A stretch of 32,433 nucleotides of DNA, taken from Planctomycetaceae bacterium (lineage in GTDB: Bacteria; Planctomycetota; Phycisphaerae; Phycisphaerales; SM1A02). Positions 7,086 to 15,064 of the stretch are shown piece after piece. The notes below the pieces were generated by a model, which saw nothing but the letters and a program-made list of their open reading frames with translations, had not been told where the DNA came from and ran no database searches. A program made the position numbers and the translations under genes. Each line of letters begins with the position of its first letter. Within the stretch, counting starts at the first letter, position 1. The stretch covers positions 1 through 32,433 of the forward strand of contig JAJTGL010000042.1 in assembly GCA_021297795.1 (NCBI GenBank), in the 5' to 3' direction.

Positions 7086-8795
7086 GTGAATCGATTGATG
7101 CCTGCCGTCGCGATGATCTCGCTCGCGATGTCGCCTCTTGATCCGTGCGAAGCCTTGGCGCAGGCTCCGGCGCCGACGCAGTCGCCCGCGGCAGCCGTGA
7201 CCTCGGGCGCGATTCGCTTCACCGACGTCACGGCCGACTCCGGCATCGCGCTCGTGCCGGCGAGCGGTGCGAATCCCCCGAGCCTGATTCTCGAGGTGAA
7301 GGGAGGAGGTCTCGCGCTCATCGACTTCGACAACGACGGCGATCTCGATCTCTTCGTGCCGAACGGATCCACGCTCGCCGATCCGGAGCGGGGCCCGGGC
7401 GCAAGGCTCTTCCGAAACGACGGAGGGCTGCGCTTCACCGATGTCACCGCCGCGAGCGGCATCGCGCATCGCCGCTGGAGCTTCGGCAGCACCGTCGGCG
7501 ACGTCGACGCCGACGGTTTCGACGACATCTACATCGCCTGCTTCGGCCCCGACGTCCTGCTGCGGAATCGCGGCGACGGAACGTTCGAGGACACGACCGC
7601 GCGCGCCGGTCTCGGCGACCCTGCATGGGGTACAGGCGCGGCCTTCGCCGATCTCGATGCCGACGGCGACCTCGATCTCTACGTGTGCAACTACCTCGAC
7701 TTCGATCCGACGAAGCCGCTTCCGCCCGCGTCGTTCAAGGGCCAGGCGGTGATCGCGGGGCCGCGCGGCTACGCGCCCGCGCACGATTCGATCTACGAGA
7801 ACCGCGGCGACGGCACCTTCGTCGACCGGAGCGCCGACAGCGGCATCCGCGCGGTGAAGCCGGGCTTCGGGCTCAACCTCGCGATCCTCGACTTCACCGG
7901 CGATGGAAAGCCCGATGTCTTCGTGGGCAACGATTCGCAGGCCAACAACCTCTTCGTCGCGATCGAGCCGTGGCGCTTCACCGACAACGGCCTCCGCTCC
8001 GGGATCGCGGTGAATGGCGAAGGTCTCGAGCAAGCCACGATGGGCGTCGCGGTTACCGATGTCGATGGCAACGGTCGTCCCGACGTCTTCACCACCAACT
8101 TCTCGAGCGACACGAACACGCTTCACCTCAATCTCGACGGTCGGAGCTTCGACGACCGCACGAACCAGTTCGGGCTCGGCGCCCCGAGCCGACCGCTCGT
8201 CGGCTGGGCCGCGGGGTTCGTGGATCTCGATCATGACGGCGACGAGGATCTCTTCTCCGTGAACGGACACGTGTATCCGCAGGCCACGAAGCTTTCGATG
8301 GACTCCGAGTATGCGCAGCCGCCGCTCCTGATGGAGCGGCGTGGCGCCCGCTTTGTGCGGCTCACCGAAGCGGGCAACTGGAAGCTCGAGCCGCGCGTCG
8401 ACCGGACGGCGGTCTTCGCCGACCTCGACCGCGACGGCGACGTCGACGCGGTGCTCGCGGGATTGCACGAGCCGATTCGCGTCTTGCGCAACGATCACGA
8501 CGCGAAGGACGACTGGATCGTGGTCGTGCCGCGCGACGCGCGCGCCGGTCGGGGCAATCGCCACGCGCTCGGCGCCGAGGTGCGCGTGACGCCGGCGCGT
8601 GCGGGCGGCACGCAGCGACGTTGGCTCGTCGGCGGCGGGCCGTTCCAGTCGAACAACGCACCGGAGGCGCACTTCGGACTCGGCGCGGGCGACGAAACCG
8701 TCGATGTCGAGGTCGTCTTCCCGGATGGTCGCATCGAATCACGCAAGGGCGTTGCGCGCGGTTCGCGCGTCGCGGTTGAACGCACCACCGACTGA
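7086..8795 (+). CDS. CRTAC1 family protein (FG-GAP propeller with ASPIC/UnbV C-terminus)
   Basis: The 569-residue protein starts at a GTG that has a perfect AAGGAGG 8 nt upstream. The signal peptide is MPAVAMISLAMSPL onward, ending near ALAQ. Seven FG-GAP/VCBS loops follow: DFDNDGDLDLFV, DVDADGFDDIYIA, DLDADGDLDLYV, DFTGDGKPDVFV, DVDGNGRPDVFT, DLDHDGDEDLFS and DLDRDGDVDAVL. This is a calcium-binding beta-propeller. The C-terminal 90 residues (GNRHALGAEVRVTP, then GGGPFQSNNAPEAHFGLG and VEVVFPDGRI) are the ASPIC/UnbV domain. CRTAC1-type proteins are extracellular and are often paired with TPR proteins in planctomycetes, as here. No enzymatic role is established. There is no dockerin tail, unlike the other secreted proteins nearby. 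Confidence 0.9.
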   Translation: MNRLMPAVAMISLAMSPLDPCEALAQAPAPTQSPAAAVTSGAIRFTDVTADSGIALVPASGANPPSLILEVKGGGLALIDFDNDGDLDLFVPNGSTLADPERGPGARLFRNDGGLRFTDVTAASGIAHRRWSFGSTVGDVDADGFDDIYIACFGPDVLLRNRGDGTFEDTTARAGLGDPAWGTGAAFADLDADGDLDLYVCNYLDFDPTKPLPPASFKGQAVIAGPRGYAPAHDSIYENRGDGTFVDRSADSGIRAVKPGFGLNLAILDFTGDGKPDVFVGNDSQANNLFVAIEPWRFTDNGLRSGIAVNGEGLEQATMGVAVTDVDGNGRPDVFTTNFSSDTNTLHLNLDGRSFDDRTNQFGLGAPSRPLVGWAAGFVDLDHDGDEDLFSVNGHVYPQATKLSMDSEYAQPPLLMERRGARFVRLTEAGNWKLEPRVDRTAVFADLDRDGDVDAVLAGLHEPIRVLRNDHDAKDDWIVVVPRDARAGRGNRHALGAEVRVTPARAGGTQRRWLVGGGPFQSNNAPEAHFGLGAGDETVDVEVVFPDGRIESRKGVARGSRVAVERTTD

Positions 8796-8854
8796 TGGCC
8801 GGCCGTGCGTCAGTCGTGCGTGAACGTGGCGCAGATTGTCGTGGAAGCGCCCGA

Positions 8855-9322
8855 TCAGACTTCGATGGCAACGATCGTGAAGCGCTTCGCGCCCCGCGGC
8901 AGATCGACGCGGATCGTCTCGCCGATGCGGGCCTTCATGAGCGCCATGCCCATCGGGCTGGTCGTGGTGACCTCGACGTAGTCAAGGTCGAAGCGACCGG
9001 TCGCCTGGCCGACCAGCCTGTAGAGATCGTCGTCGCCGCGATCCTCGTCCTTGAGGCGCACGACGGCGCCGACGAAGACCATGTCCGCCGGAAGGGCGCT
9101 CGAATCGGCGACCTGGGCGCGCAGGAGGCGCTCCTCGATCTCCTTGATCTTGGCGTCGTTCATCGCTTTGTCCTCGCGCGACGCGTGATACTCGGCGTTC
9201 TCACGGAGGTCGCCGAGGGCGCGGGCCTCGGCGATGCGCTGGATGAGCATCTTGTCGAGTCCACGGAGCTCGGAGAGCTTCTCCTCGAGCATCGTCTTCT
9301 CTTCGGCGGTGATGAAGTCCAT
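8855..9322 (-). CDS. greA: Transcription elongation factor GreA
   Basis: GreA enters the secondary channel of RNA polymerase and stimulates cleavage of backtracked RNA. The 155-residue product is close to the usual 158. It has an N-terminal coiled coil (EEKTMLEEKLSELRGLDK) with the family signature RIAEARALGDLRENAEYHAS, which includes the acidic tip. The C-terminal FKBP-like domain contains VTTTSPMGMALMKARIGETI. An AGGGA lies about 9 nt before the ATG. It is convergent with the CRTAC1 gene and separated from the upstream membrane-protein gene by a terminator, so it is probably transcribed alone. Confidence 0.96.
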   Translation of the reverse strand: MDFITAEEKTMLEEKLSELRGLDKMLIQRIAEARALGDLRENAEYHASREDKAMNDAKIKEIEERLLRAQVADSSALPADMVFVGAVVRLKDEDRGDDDLYRLVGQATGRFDLDYVEVTTTSPMGMALMKARIGETIRVDLPRGAKRFTIVAIEV

Positions 9323-9377
9323 GAGTATCGATCCCTTCGTGTCCGTCCGGCGCGGTCAACGCGTCCGTCGGAAAAGT

Positions 9378-9405
9378 CGCGACGCGGGAGATGGCTCCCG
9401 CGTCG
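9378..9405 (-). terminator. Intrinsic terminator between the membrane protein and greA
   Basis: A perfect 12-bp stem (GCGACGCGGGAG paired with CTCCCGCGTCGC) has a 4-nt loop. On the minus strand it is followed by GACTTTTCC, a short U-tract. It lies 60 nt after the membrane-protein stop and 55 nt before the greA start, so it should end the membrane-protein transcript. Confidence 0.8.
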
Positions 9406-9465
9406 CTCGGCGGAGGATACCCGAAGCGGGGAGAACGGTGGGAGGGCCCAGGCTCGGTCCGGATA

Positions 9466-10290
9466 TCACGTGTTCGAGGGCTGCGTCGCGGCCGACCGGC
9501 GCTGCAGCGCGGCGACGACCGCCAGGGCAAGCGCCACCGCGCAACCGACCATGGCGTGACGCAGGATGACCGTGTCCTCGGCGGATGTCGCGAGCGGCAA
9601 CGGGCGCGCCAGATGCGCGAGCAGTGCGGGTGCGCTGGCGGCCGTGAGCGCCGGCGGCGTCCCGAGTTCGACGAGCGGCTCGGTGCCAAAGGCTCCGGCC
9701 AGCATGCCCGCGAGGCCGACCAGTCCTCGGAAGATCGCCGGTCCCACCGCGAGGCCCACCAGAAACACCATCGTGATCGTGCGCGTGCGTTCGTTCCGCG
9801 AGCCGGACCCGAGCGAGAGAAGGGCGCCGATCGCAACCGTCGAGAGCGACGCCGCGAGGACAAGCGCGATCGTGCGTTCGAGCGACCACGCCGTCACCAG
9901 CCGGAGCGGCCAGAGCACCACCTGCATGAGCACCACCATCGCGATCGCGTCGAACAGCGACTGCGCCAGCGGCGTCTTCGACGCGCGGCCCGACAACCGC
10001 AGCATGGGCCAGCCGATGCCGATCCCGACACCGATCGTGGCGAACAGGAGTTCGATCGAGGGGCCGTAGCTCGCCGACTGCGCCTGCACGGGTGGGCGGA
10101 ACCCGAAGAGCGAGACCCACGCGGTGAAGATCCAGAGCGCGGTGAGGACGACGAGACCGCGAGGCACGAAGAGACCTCGCACGTCCGGATTCGCCTGGGC
10201 GTCGCCAACCGTGGAGAAGTCGACGTCCTTCGCGGCGTGTCCGCCGTCGCGGGTGACTTCATGGTTGGGACCTCGCCCCGCATCGGACAT
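9466..10290 (-). CDS. Integral membrane protein of unknown function
   Basis: The 274-residue protein is not recognised. After a polar 40-residue N-terminus it has about six hydrophobic segments, roughly 46-63 (LVVLTALWIFTAWVSLFGF), 77-97, 112-131, 136-157, 168-195 and 245-262 (VGCAVALALAVVAAL). This is consistent with a polytopic inner-membrane protein. Conserved catalytic motifs are not evident. A TACACT hexamer lies 6 nt before the ATG, suggesting a leaderless transcript. The gene follows ftsQ by 45 nt, so read-through from the cell-wall cluster is also possible. A terminator follows it at 9378-9405. Confidence 0.75.
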   Translation of the reverse strand: MSDAGRGPNHEVTRDGGHAAKDVDFSTVGDAQANPDVRGLFVPRGLVVLTALWIFTAWVSLFGFRPPVQAQSASYGPSIELLFATIGVGIGIGWPMLRLSGRASKTPLAQSLFDAIAMVVLMQVVLWPLRLVTAWSLERTIALVLAASLSTVAIGALLSLGSGSRNERTRTITMVFLVGLAVGPAIFRGLVGLAGMLAGAFGTEPLVELGTPPALTAASAPALLAHLARPLPLATSAEDTVILRHAMVGCAVALALAVVAALQRRSAATQPSNT

Positions 10291-10296
10291 GGCCGC

Positions 10297-10302
10297 AGTG
10301 TA
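10297..10302 (-). promoter_or_regulatory. -10 hexamer TACACT before the membrane-protein gene
   Basis: On the minus strand TACACT is followed by 6 nt (GCGGCC) and then the ATG at 10290. That spacing would put the transcription start on or next to the start codon. No -35 box is recognisable in the GC-rich DNA upstream. Confidence 0.5.
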
Positions 10303-10335
10303 GGGACGCGGCGTGGCGCGGCGGGGACGCCGTAC

Positions 10336-11289
10336 TCAGCGGGTCTCGGTTTCGGTCGAGCCTTCGTCGCCCGTCGCGGTCCGCGCATCGGCACGCAGCG
10401 TCACGAGGTCGCCGCGAAGGTCGATCGCGCGTCCGCCGCCCACGTCGATCCGTCCGTTCGAGCGGAAGAGGTAGTCGAGCGTCGCGAGCTTCGTCTCGGT
10501 GGGGACTTCAGCCACCGAGCGGTCGTCCGGCGCACGGCCCCAGACGACCGTTCCTCCGGCCTGCGTCACGAGGACGAGCGCGTTCTCCGCCGAGAAGCGC
10601 GAGAGATCGATGCCTGCGACCTGCGTGAACCACGCCTCGCTTGCGATCGTGCGCGCGAGCTCGAGGCCGGCGGCCAGGTCCGCGCCCTGCCAGCGGTCGC
10701 CGATCGCGCCCGGGGCGGGCTGCGACGCTCCGAGGATCGCCACGTAGTGCGGCTGCGCCGGGCGGTGACCGGCGCGCCATTCCATCGGCATCAGGCGTGC
10801 TTCCGGCGTGACGAGGAAGTCGAACTCTCCGTGACGCACGATCGCGAACGGAACGAGGAACTCGGCGTCCACGAGGAAGCCACCGCCGTCGGCGAGGCTG
10901 ATCTGTCGGATCTCGTCGAACCAGCCGGTCGAGAGCATCGCGTCCTTCGCTCGACTGAGCCGGGTCTGATCGATGGTCGAGAGATCGCCGACCGCGCTTC
11001 GCACGCGCGACGACACCTGCGCCTGGCGCTTCTCGTCGAACCACGCCGGGAGTTCGGTGTAGCTCACCGAGCCGTGCATCGTGTCGTCGGTCGCCTCCGC
11101 CAGGGCATCGACCGTCTGCGTGCGCAGCCGCTCGCGCAACTTGGGCACGCCCCAGGCGGCGAGGCCGACGAGTCCGAGCGAGCATCCGATCGCGGCGATC
11201 AGCGGAAGCCGCGAGCCTTCGCCGAGCGCGCGCTCGCGCAGGCTTGCGAAACGGTCGGAGAGGCTGGGTGAGTTCTTCTTGCGCGGCAT
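10336..11289 (-). CDS. ftsQ: FtsQ-like cell division protein
   Basis: The 317-residue protein has a short basic cytoplasmic tail (MPRKKNSPSLSDRFASLRER), one membrane segment at about 29-48 (PLIAAIGCSLGLVGLAAWGV) and a large extracytoplasmic part. Residues about 75-145 could be the POTRA-like region (STIDQTRLSRAKDAMLSTGW, then FDEIRQISLADGGGFLVDAE). This topology and its place directly after murB-ddl support FtsQ; sequence identity in this family is usually low. FtsQ normally links FtsB/FtsL to the septal peptidoglycan machinery. Here it is the last gene of the cluster, with no ftsA or ftsZ following. The start is 54 nt after the ddl stop, with no strong Shine-Dalgarno. Confidence 0.75.
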   Translation of the reverse strand: MPRKKNSPSLSDRFASLRERALGEGSRLPLIAAIGCSLGLVGLAAWGVPKLRERLRTQTVDALAEATDDTMHGSVSYTELPAWFDEKRQAQVSSRVRSAVGDLSTIDQTRLSRAKDAMLSTGWFDEIRQISLADGGGFLVDAEFLVPFAIVRHGEFDFLVTPEARLMPMEWRAGHRPAQPHYVAILGASQPAPGAIGDRWQGADLAAGLELARTIASEAWFTQVAGIDLSRFSAENALVLVTQAGGTVVWGRAPDDRSVAEVPTETKLATLDYLFRSNGRIDVGGGRAIDLRGDLVTLRADARTATGDEGSTETETR

Positions 11290-11342
11290 GGTGTTCGTCG
11301 TTCTCGTGTGATGCAGGCCGTCGGCGCGCAGGGCGCCGCACG

Positions 11343-12371
11343 TCAGGTGCTGGCGGTGGGGTGGGAGGACGCGGTACTGGTCGCGCGTCGCGCGCTGGCG
11401 CGAGCGGACGCGCGACCGCGCGCGAGCGCCGCGCGAACGAGTCGCGCGCAGAGTTCGGGCATGTCGACGCCGCGATGGCGCGAGGCCATCGGGACGAGCG
11501 AGTGGGTGGTCATGCCGGGCGCGGTGTTGATCTCGAGGAACCACGCGCCGCGGTCGTCGACGATGAAGTCGGCGCGTGCGACGTCGCGGAGCCCGAGCGC
11601 CGTGAACACAGCCTTGGTCGCCGCGCGCATCTCGTCGGCGATGCGCGCGGGCATCGCCGGATCGAGCACGTAGCGCGTGTCGTCGCGGTGGTACTTCGCC
11701 TGGTAGTCGTAGAACTCGACCGCGGGCACGATCTCGATGATCGGGAGCACCTCGCCGTCGATGATGCCGACCGTCATCTCGCGGCCGGCGATGAACTCCT
11801 CGGCCATGAGATGCTCGCGCTTCGGCTCGAGCTCGGCGCGCGCGGCATCGACCTCGGCCTGCGTGCGGCAGATGCGCAGGTCGACGCTCGAGCCGTCGTT
11901 CGAAGGCTTCAGGACGAGTGGCGGCGTCAGATCGAGCGACTCTCCGCGACGGATCTCGCGCGACCGCGGCGTGCGCACGCCGACGCTCGAGGCGATCTGC
12001 TTGGTGGCGAGCTTGTGCATCGCGATCGACGCGGGATGCGGCTTCGGCCCGACGTAGCCGATGCCGTGCTCGGTCGAGATCGACTCGAGGATCTCCTGCA
12101 GCGGGCCGCCTTCGCCGAAGGGGCCGTGCACGATCGGGAAGATCGCGTCGGGCCGGTGCACGAGGATCTCGGCGGCGGTGGGGCGCTCGACGGTGACGGA
12201 CACGACGTCGAACTCGCCGCTTGCGGCAAGCGCGCGCGCGACCTCGGCGCCCGACATGAGGCTGACGTCGCGCTCGGCGTCGGGCCCGCCCATCAGGACG
12301 ACGACGCGCGGAAGACGCGTGGCGTCGGCTTCGCCGGAAGAGGTGTTGGTCGTGCTCGGCGTGTAGGTCAT
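11343..12371 (-). CDS. ddl: D-alanine--D-alanine ligase
   Basis: Ddl joins two D-alanines using ATP to make the dipeptide added by MurF to the peptidoglycan precursor. The 342-residue ATP-grasp protein shows GGPDAERDVSLMSG near the N-terminus, HGPFGEGGPLQE, the ATP-grasp VLKPSNDGSSVDL, the EEFIAGREMTVGI strand and the metal-binding ADFIVDDRGAWFLEINTAPG followed by MTTHSLVPMA. The final 20-odd residues are Arg/Ala/Ser-rich and lie beyond the fold. The murB stop lies 5 nt before this ATG. A GTG at 12380 forming a GTGA overlap with that stop is an equally possible start, adding three residues. Either way, translation is probably coupled to murB. Confidence 0.95.
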   Translation of the reverse strand: MTYTPSTTNTSSGEADATRLPRVVVLMGGPDAERDVSLMSGAEVARALAASGEFDVVSVTVERPTAAEILVHRPDAIFPIVHGPFGEGGPLQEILESISTEHGIGYVGPKPHPASIAMHKLATKQIASSVGVRTPRSREIRRGESLDLTPPLVLKPSNDGSSVDLRICRTQAEVDAARAELEPKREHLMAEEFIAGREMTVGIIDGEVLPIIEIVPAVEFYDYQAKYHRDDTRYVLDPAMPARIADEMRAATKAVFTALGLRDVARADFIVDDRGAWFLEINTAPGMTTHSLVPMASRHRGVDMPELCARLVRAALARGRASARASARRATSTASSHPTAST

Positions 12372-12376
12372 GGGTA

Positions 12377-13330
12377 TCACGGCTGGTCGCCGCGCCTCCA
12401 GAAGACGACCTCGGTCTCGAGCTCGACGCCGAACTTCGCACGCACCGCCGACTGCACGGTCTCCACGAGGCGGCGCATGTCATCGGTGCGCGCCGGCGTG
12501 TTCGCATCCTTCTCGAACGCGAGGAAGTTGCCGTGCTGCGGGCTCACGACGGCCGCGCCGACGCGCGTTCCCTTCATGCCCGCCTGATCGATCAGCCTGC
12601 CCGCGCTCTCGACGCGGCCGTCGGCGAGCGTCGGATTGCGGAACATGCAGCCGGCGCTCGCGGCGCCCATCGGCTGCGTCGACTTCTTGTACGCGAAGAT
12701 CTCGAGTACGCGCTGCCGGCACGCGACCGGATCATCCTCCGCGACGCGGAAGACGACCCACGCCACGATCCCGGCAGGGAGCGACGTGTGGCGATAGCCG
12801 AAGCGGATCTCCTCGCGCGGGTAGACGCGCAGCTCGCCGTCGGTGCCGATCACGGCAACCGCGTCGACCGCATCGCCGACCGCACCGAACTTGCCGCCCG
12901 CGTTCATGCGGATCGCGCCGCCGACCGACGCCGGGATGCCCGACATCTGCTCGAGCCCGCGGATGCCGCGGCGCGCGCACTCCTGCACCAGCTTCTCCAT
13001 CGAGGCGCCGCCGAAGGCGCGCATGCGCTCGACGCGGCCGTCGGCGTTCCACTCGACCGCCCTGAAGCAGGGTGCATCGAGCTTCACCACGACGCCGTCG
13101 ACTCCCTCGTCGTCGACGAGGAGGTTGGCGCCCGAACCGAGCACGCGCAGCGGAACGCCGTCGCGATGGCAGCGTCGCGCGAGCGTCGCCAGTGCCTCGA
13201 TCGACTTCGGGTGAATGAGGACATCCGCGCGACCACCGACGCCGTACCACGTGTGCGGTGCGAGCGGGGCATCGAGCTGCCAATCGACGTCGAGGTCGGA
13301 ATAGAGACTCGAGGGACTCGCCACGGTCAT
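12377..13330 (-). CDS. murB: UDP-N-acetylenolpyruvoylglucosamine reductase
   Basis: MurB is an FAD enzyme that reduces UDP-GlcNAc-enolpyruvate to UDP-MurNAc. The 317-residue protein has the FAD-binding motifs HTWYGVGGRADVLI, VLGSGANLLVDDEG and EQMSGIPASVGGAIRMNAGG, the FGYRHT motif and the C-terminal AGCMFRNP, DQAGMKGTRVGAAVVS and HGNFLAF motifs. In the segment where many MurB enzymes carry the proton-donating Ser (GSFFKNP or GSVFKNP), this protein has Cys228. The ATG at 13330 overlaps the murC stop as ATGA, a classic sign of translational coupling. Length and motif order are normal for MurB. Confidence 0.95.
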   Translation of the reverse strand: MTVASPSSLYSDLDVDWQLDAPLAPHTWYGVGGRADVLIHPKSIEALATLARRCHRDGVPLRVLGSGANLLVDDEGVDGVVVKLDAPCFRAVEWNADGRVERMRAFGGASMEKLVQECARRGIRGLEQMSGIPASVGGAIRMNAGGKFGAVGDAVDAVAVIGTDGELRVYPREEIRFGYRHTSLPAGIVAWVVFRVAEDDPVACRQRVLEIFAYKKSTQPMGAASAGCMFRNPTLADGRVESAGRLIDQAGMKGTRVGAAVVSPQHGNFLAFEKDANTPARTDDMRRLVETVQSAVRAKFGVELETEVVFWRRGDQP

Positions 13331-14907
13331 GCCACCGCCTCGCTCGTGCCGCTCGGGAAGGCGTGGCGGAATCCGGGGATCGCCGCCTCTCCCGCGCGGG
13401 TGAGCGTGGTGTCGGCGCCGCCGCGGCGGAGGAAGTCCTTCGCGATCCTGTTCACGGGGCCGGCGCCCATCGTGACGACGAGATCGCCGGGGCGGCAGTG
13501 GAGCTCGAGGTGCTCGACGATCTCGTCGAAGCTCCCGATGTGGCGTGCGGTGGTGCCGCGCGCCTCGAGACGATCGACGAGGTCCTGCGCCGACACGCGG
13601 GTCTTCTCGACCTCGGAGTCGCGCACGAAGTAGATGTGCGGCACGATCACCTCGTCGGCCTGCGTGAAGCATGCGGCGAACTGATCGAGGAGGAAGCGCG
13701 TGCGGCTGTGCTGGTGCGGCTCGAACACGCAGATGAGCCGCGTGGGCTGCTCGCTCGTGCGGAGCGCCTTCAGGGTCTTCTCGCACTCGGTCGGGTGATG
13801 GCCGTAGTCGTCGAACACGCGGACCGGCGCGCCCTTGCCGAGACGGCGCTGACCGAGTTCCTGGCTGCGGCGGTCGAGGCCGCCGAACTTCTCGAGCGCG
13901 ACCGCGATGTCGTCCCAGTCGGCGCCGAGCCAGCTGTTGATGATGCCGGCGGCGGCGCTGTTGAGCGCGTTGTGGCTGCCCGGCATTTGGTTCGTCCATG
14001 CGGCGAGGACATAGCCCTTCCACATCACGCACACGCGGTTCACGGGCGCGTCGTAGACGACCTGGTAGTCGGCCTCGGGCGAGAAGCCGAACGTCGCGAC
14101 CTCGCAGTCGAGACCGGCCGTCACCTCGCGGCGGTGGGCGCCGTCCTCGGCGATGAGGAGCTTGCCACCGGCCGAGGCCGGCGGAAGGATGCGCGCGAAC
14201 TCGTGGAAGCTGTGGATGATCTCCGCGAGGTTCGCGTAGTAGTCGAGGTGATCCTCCTCGATGTTGTTCACGAGGCCGATCGTCGGGCGATGGTGGTGGA
14301 ACGAGCGGTTGAACTCGCACGCCTCGCAGACGAGCACGCCGGGCTTCCCCGCCAGCATGCCCGTCGGGATCGCCGTCGCGCCGGTGCGCGAGCCGCCGCC
14401 GAGCTGGTCGCAGGTCGCGCCCACGATCACGCTCGGATCGAGCCCGCAGTGGATGCCGACCCACGAGGTCATCGCGGTCGTGGTGCTCTTGCCGTGCGTG
14501 CCCGCGATCGAGACGGCCGTCGAGCCGGTCTGCGCGTCGCCGAGCGCCTCGGCGTACGTGATCGTCGGGACCGCGCGCGTGTTCGCGAAGCGGATCTCGG
14601 GATGATCGCCCTTGATCGCGGCGGAGTGCACCACGAGTTCGGTGCCCTCGGGGAGCGAGTGCATCGCCGGGCCGACGCGCACGGGGATGCCCGCGTGATC
14701 GAGCCGCGCGATCGCCTCGCCATCCGACTGATCGCTGCCGGTGATGATCGCGCCGCGGCGCTGGAGCATGAGCGCGAGTCCGCTCATGCCGCATCCACCG
14801 ATGCCGACGAAGTGCACATGCCTGCCGCGGAAGTCGACGGGCTCGCGCAGTGCGCGGCGTGGGGAGGCGTTCTCGTGTCCGTCGGTCGCGGGAAGGGGGG
14901 TCGTCAC
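13327..14907 (-). CDS. murC: UDP-N-acetylmuramate--L-alanine ligase
   Basis: MurC adds the first amino acid, L-Ala, to UDP-MurNAc with ATP. Motifs in order are the N-terminal UDP-binding HFVGIGGCGMSGLALML, the HSAAIKGDHPEI region, the P-loop SIAGTHGKSTTTAMTSW, the EACEFNRSFHHHRP segment, NNIEEDHLDYYANL, the MPGSHNALNSAAA motif, VFDDYGHHPTE and VFEPHQHSRTRFLLDQF. These define the three Mur-ligase domains. The 526-residue length is slightly above the usual 450-490. No ATG exists before the Rossmann motif, so I chose the GTG at 14907 with a GGAG about 10 nt upstream; the frame is open to 15174 but that part is non-coding in character. It follows nth by 157 nt and overlaps murB by 4 nt. Confidence 0.95.
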   Translation of the reverse strand: MTTPLPATDGHENASPRRALREPVDFRGRHVHFVGIGGCGMSGLALMLQRRGAIITGSDQSDGEAIARLDHAGIPVRVGPAMHSLPEGTELVVHSAAIKGDHPEIRFANTRAVPTITYAEALGDAQTGSTAVSIAGTHGKSTTTAMTSWVGIHCGLDPSVIVGATCDQLGGGSRTGATAIPTGMLAGKPGVLVCEACEFNRSFHHHRPTIGLVNNIEEDHLDYYANLAEIIHSFHEFARILPPASAGGKLLIAEDGAHRREVTAGLDCEVATFGFSPEADYQVVYDAPVNRVCVMWKGYVLAAWTNQMPGSHNALNSAAAGIINSWLGADWDDIAVALEKFGGLDRRSQELGQRRLGKGAPVRVFDDYGHHPTECEKTLKALRTSEQPTRLICVFEPHQHSRTRFLLDQFAACFTQADEVIVPHIYFVRDSEVEKTRVSAQDLVDRLEARGTTARHIGSFDEIVEHLELHCRPGDLVVTMGAGPVNRIAKDFLRRGGADTTLTRAGEAAIPGFRHAFPSGTSEAVA

Positions 14908-15064
14908 TGTGATCGCGCTCCGTGCGATGGGTTCGGTCCGTCGTCGATCGGTGGCCTCGTGCCGGCTCGGTCGAGACCGGGGCGACACGCGGTTCCAGGC
15001 TGGCTTGGCGCGTGCGGCGGGTCGAGAGGTCGATTCTCGCGAATCGCGTGCGCGCGGCCCCCGA

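Noticed and set aside
7086..8795. Possible dockerin on the CRTAC1 protein
   Set aside because: The C-terminus is the ASPIC/UnbV domain ending in RVAVERTTD; there is no WGxCP-type repeat.
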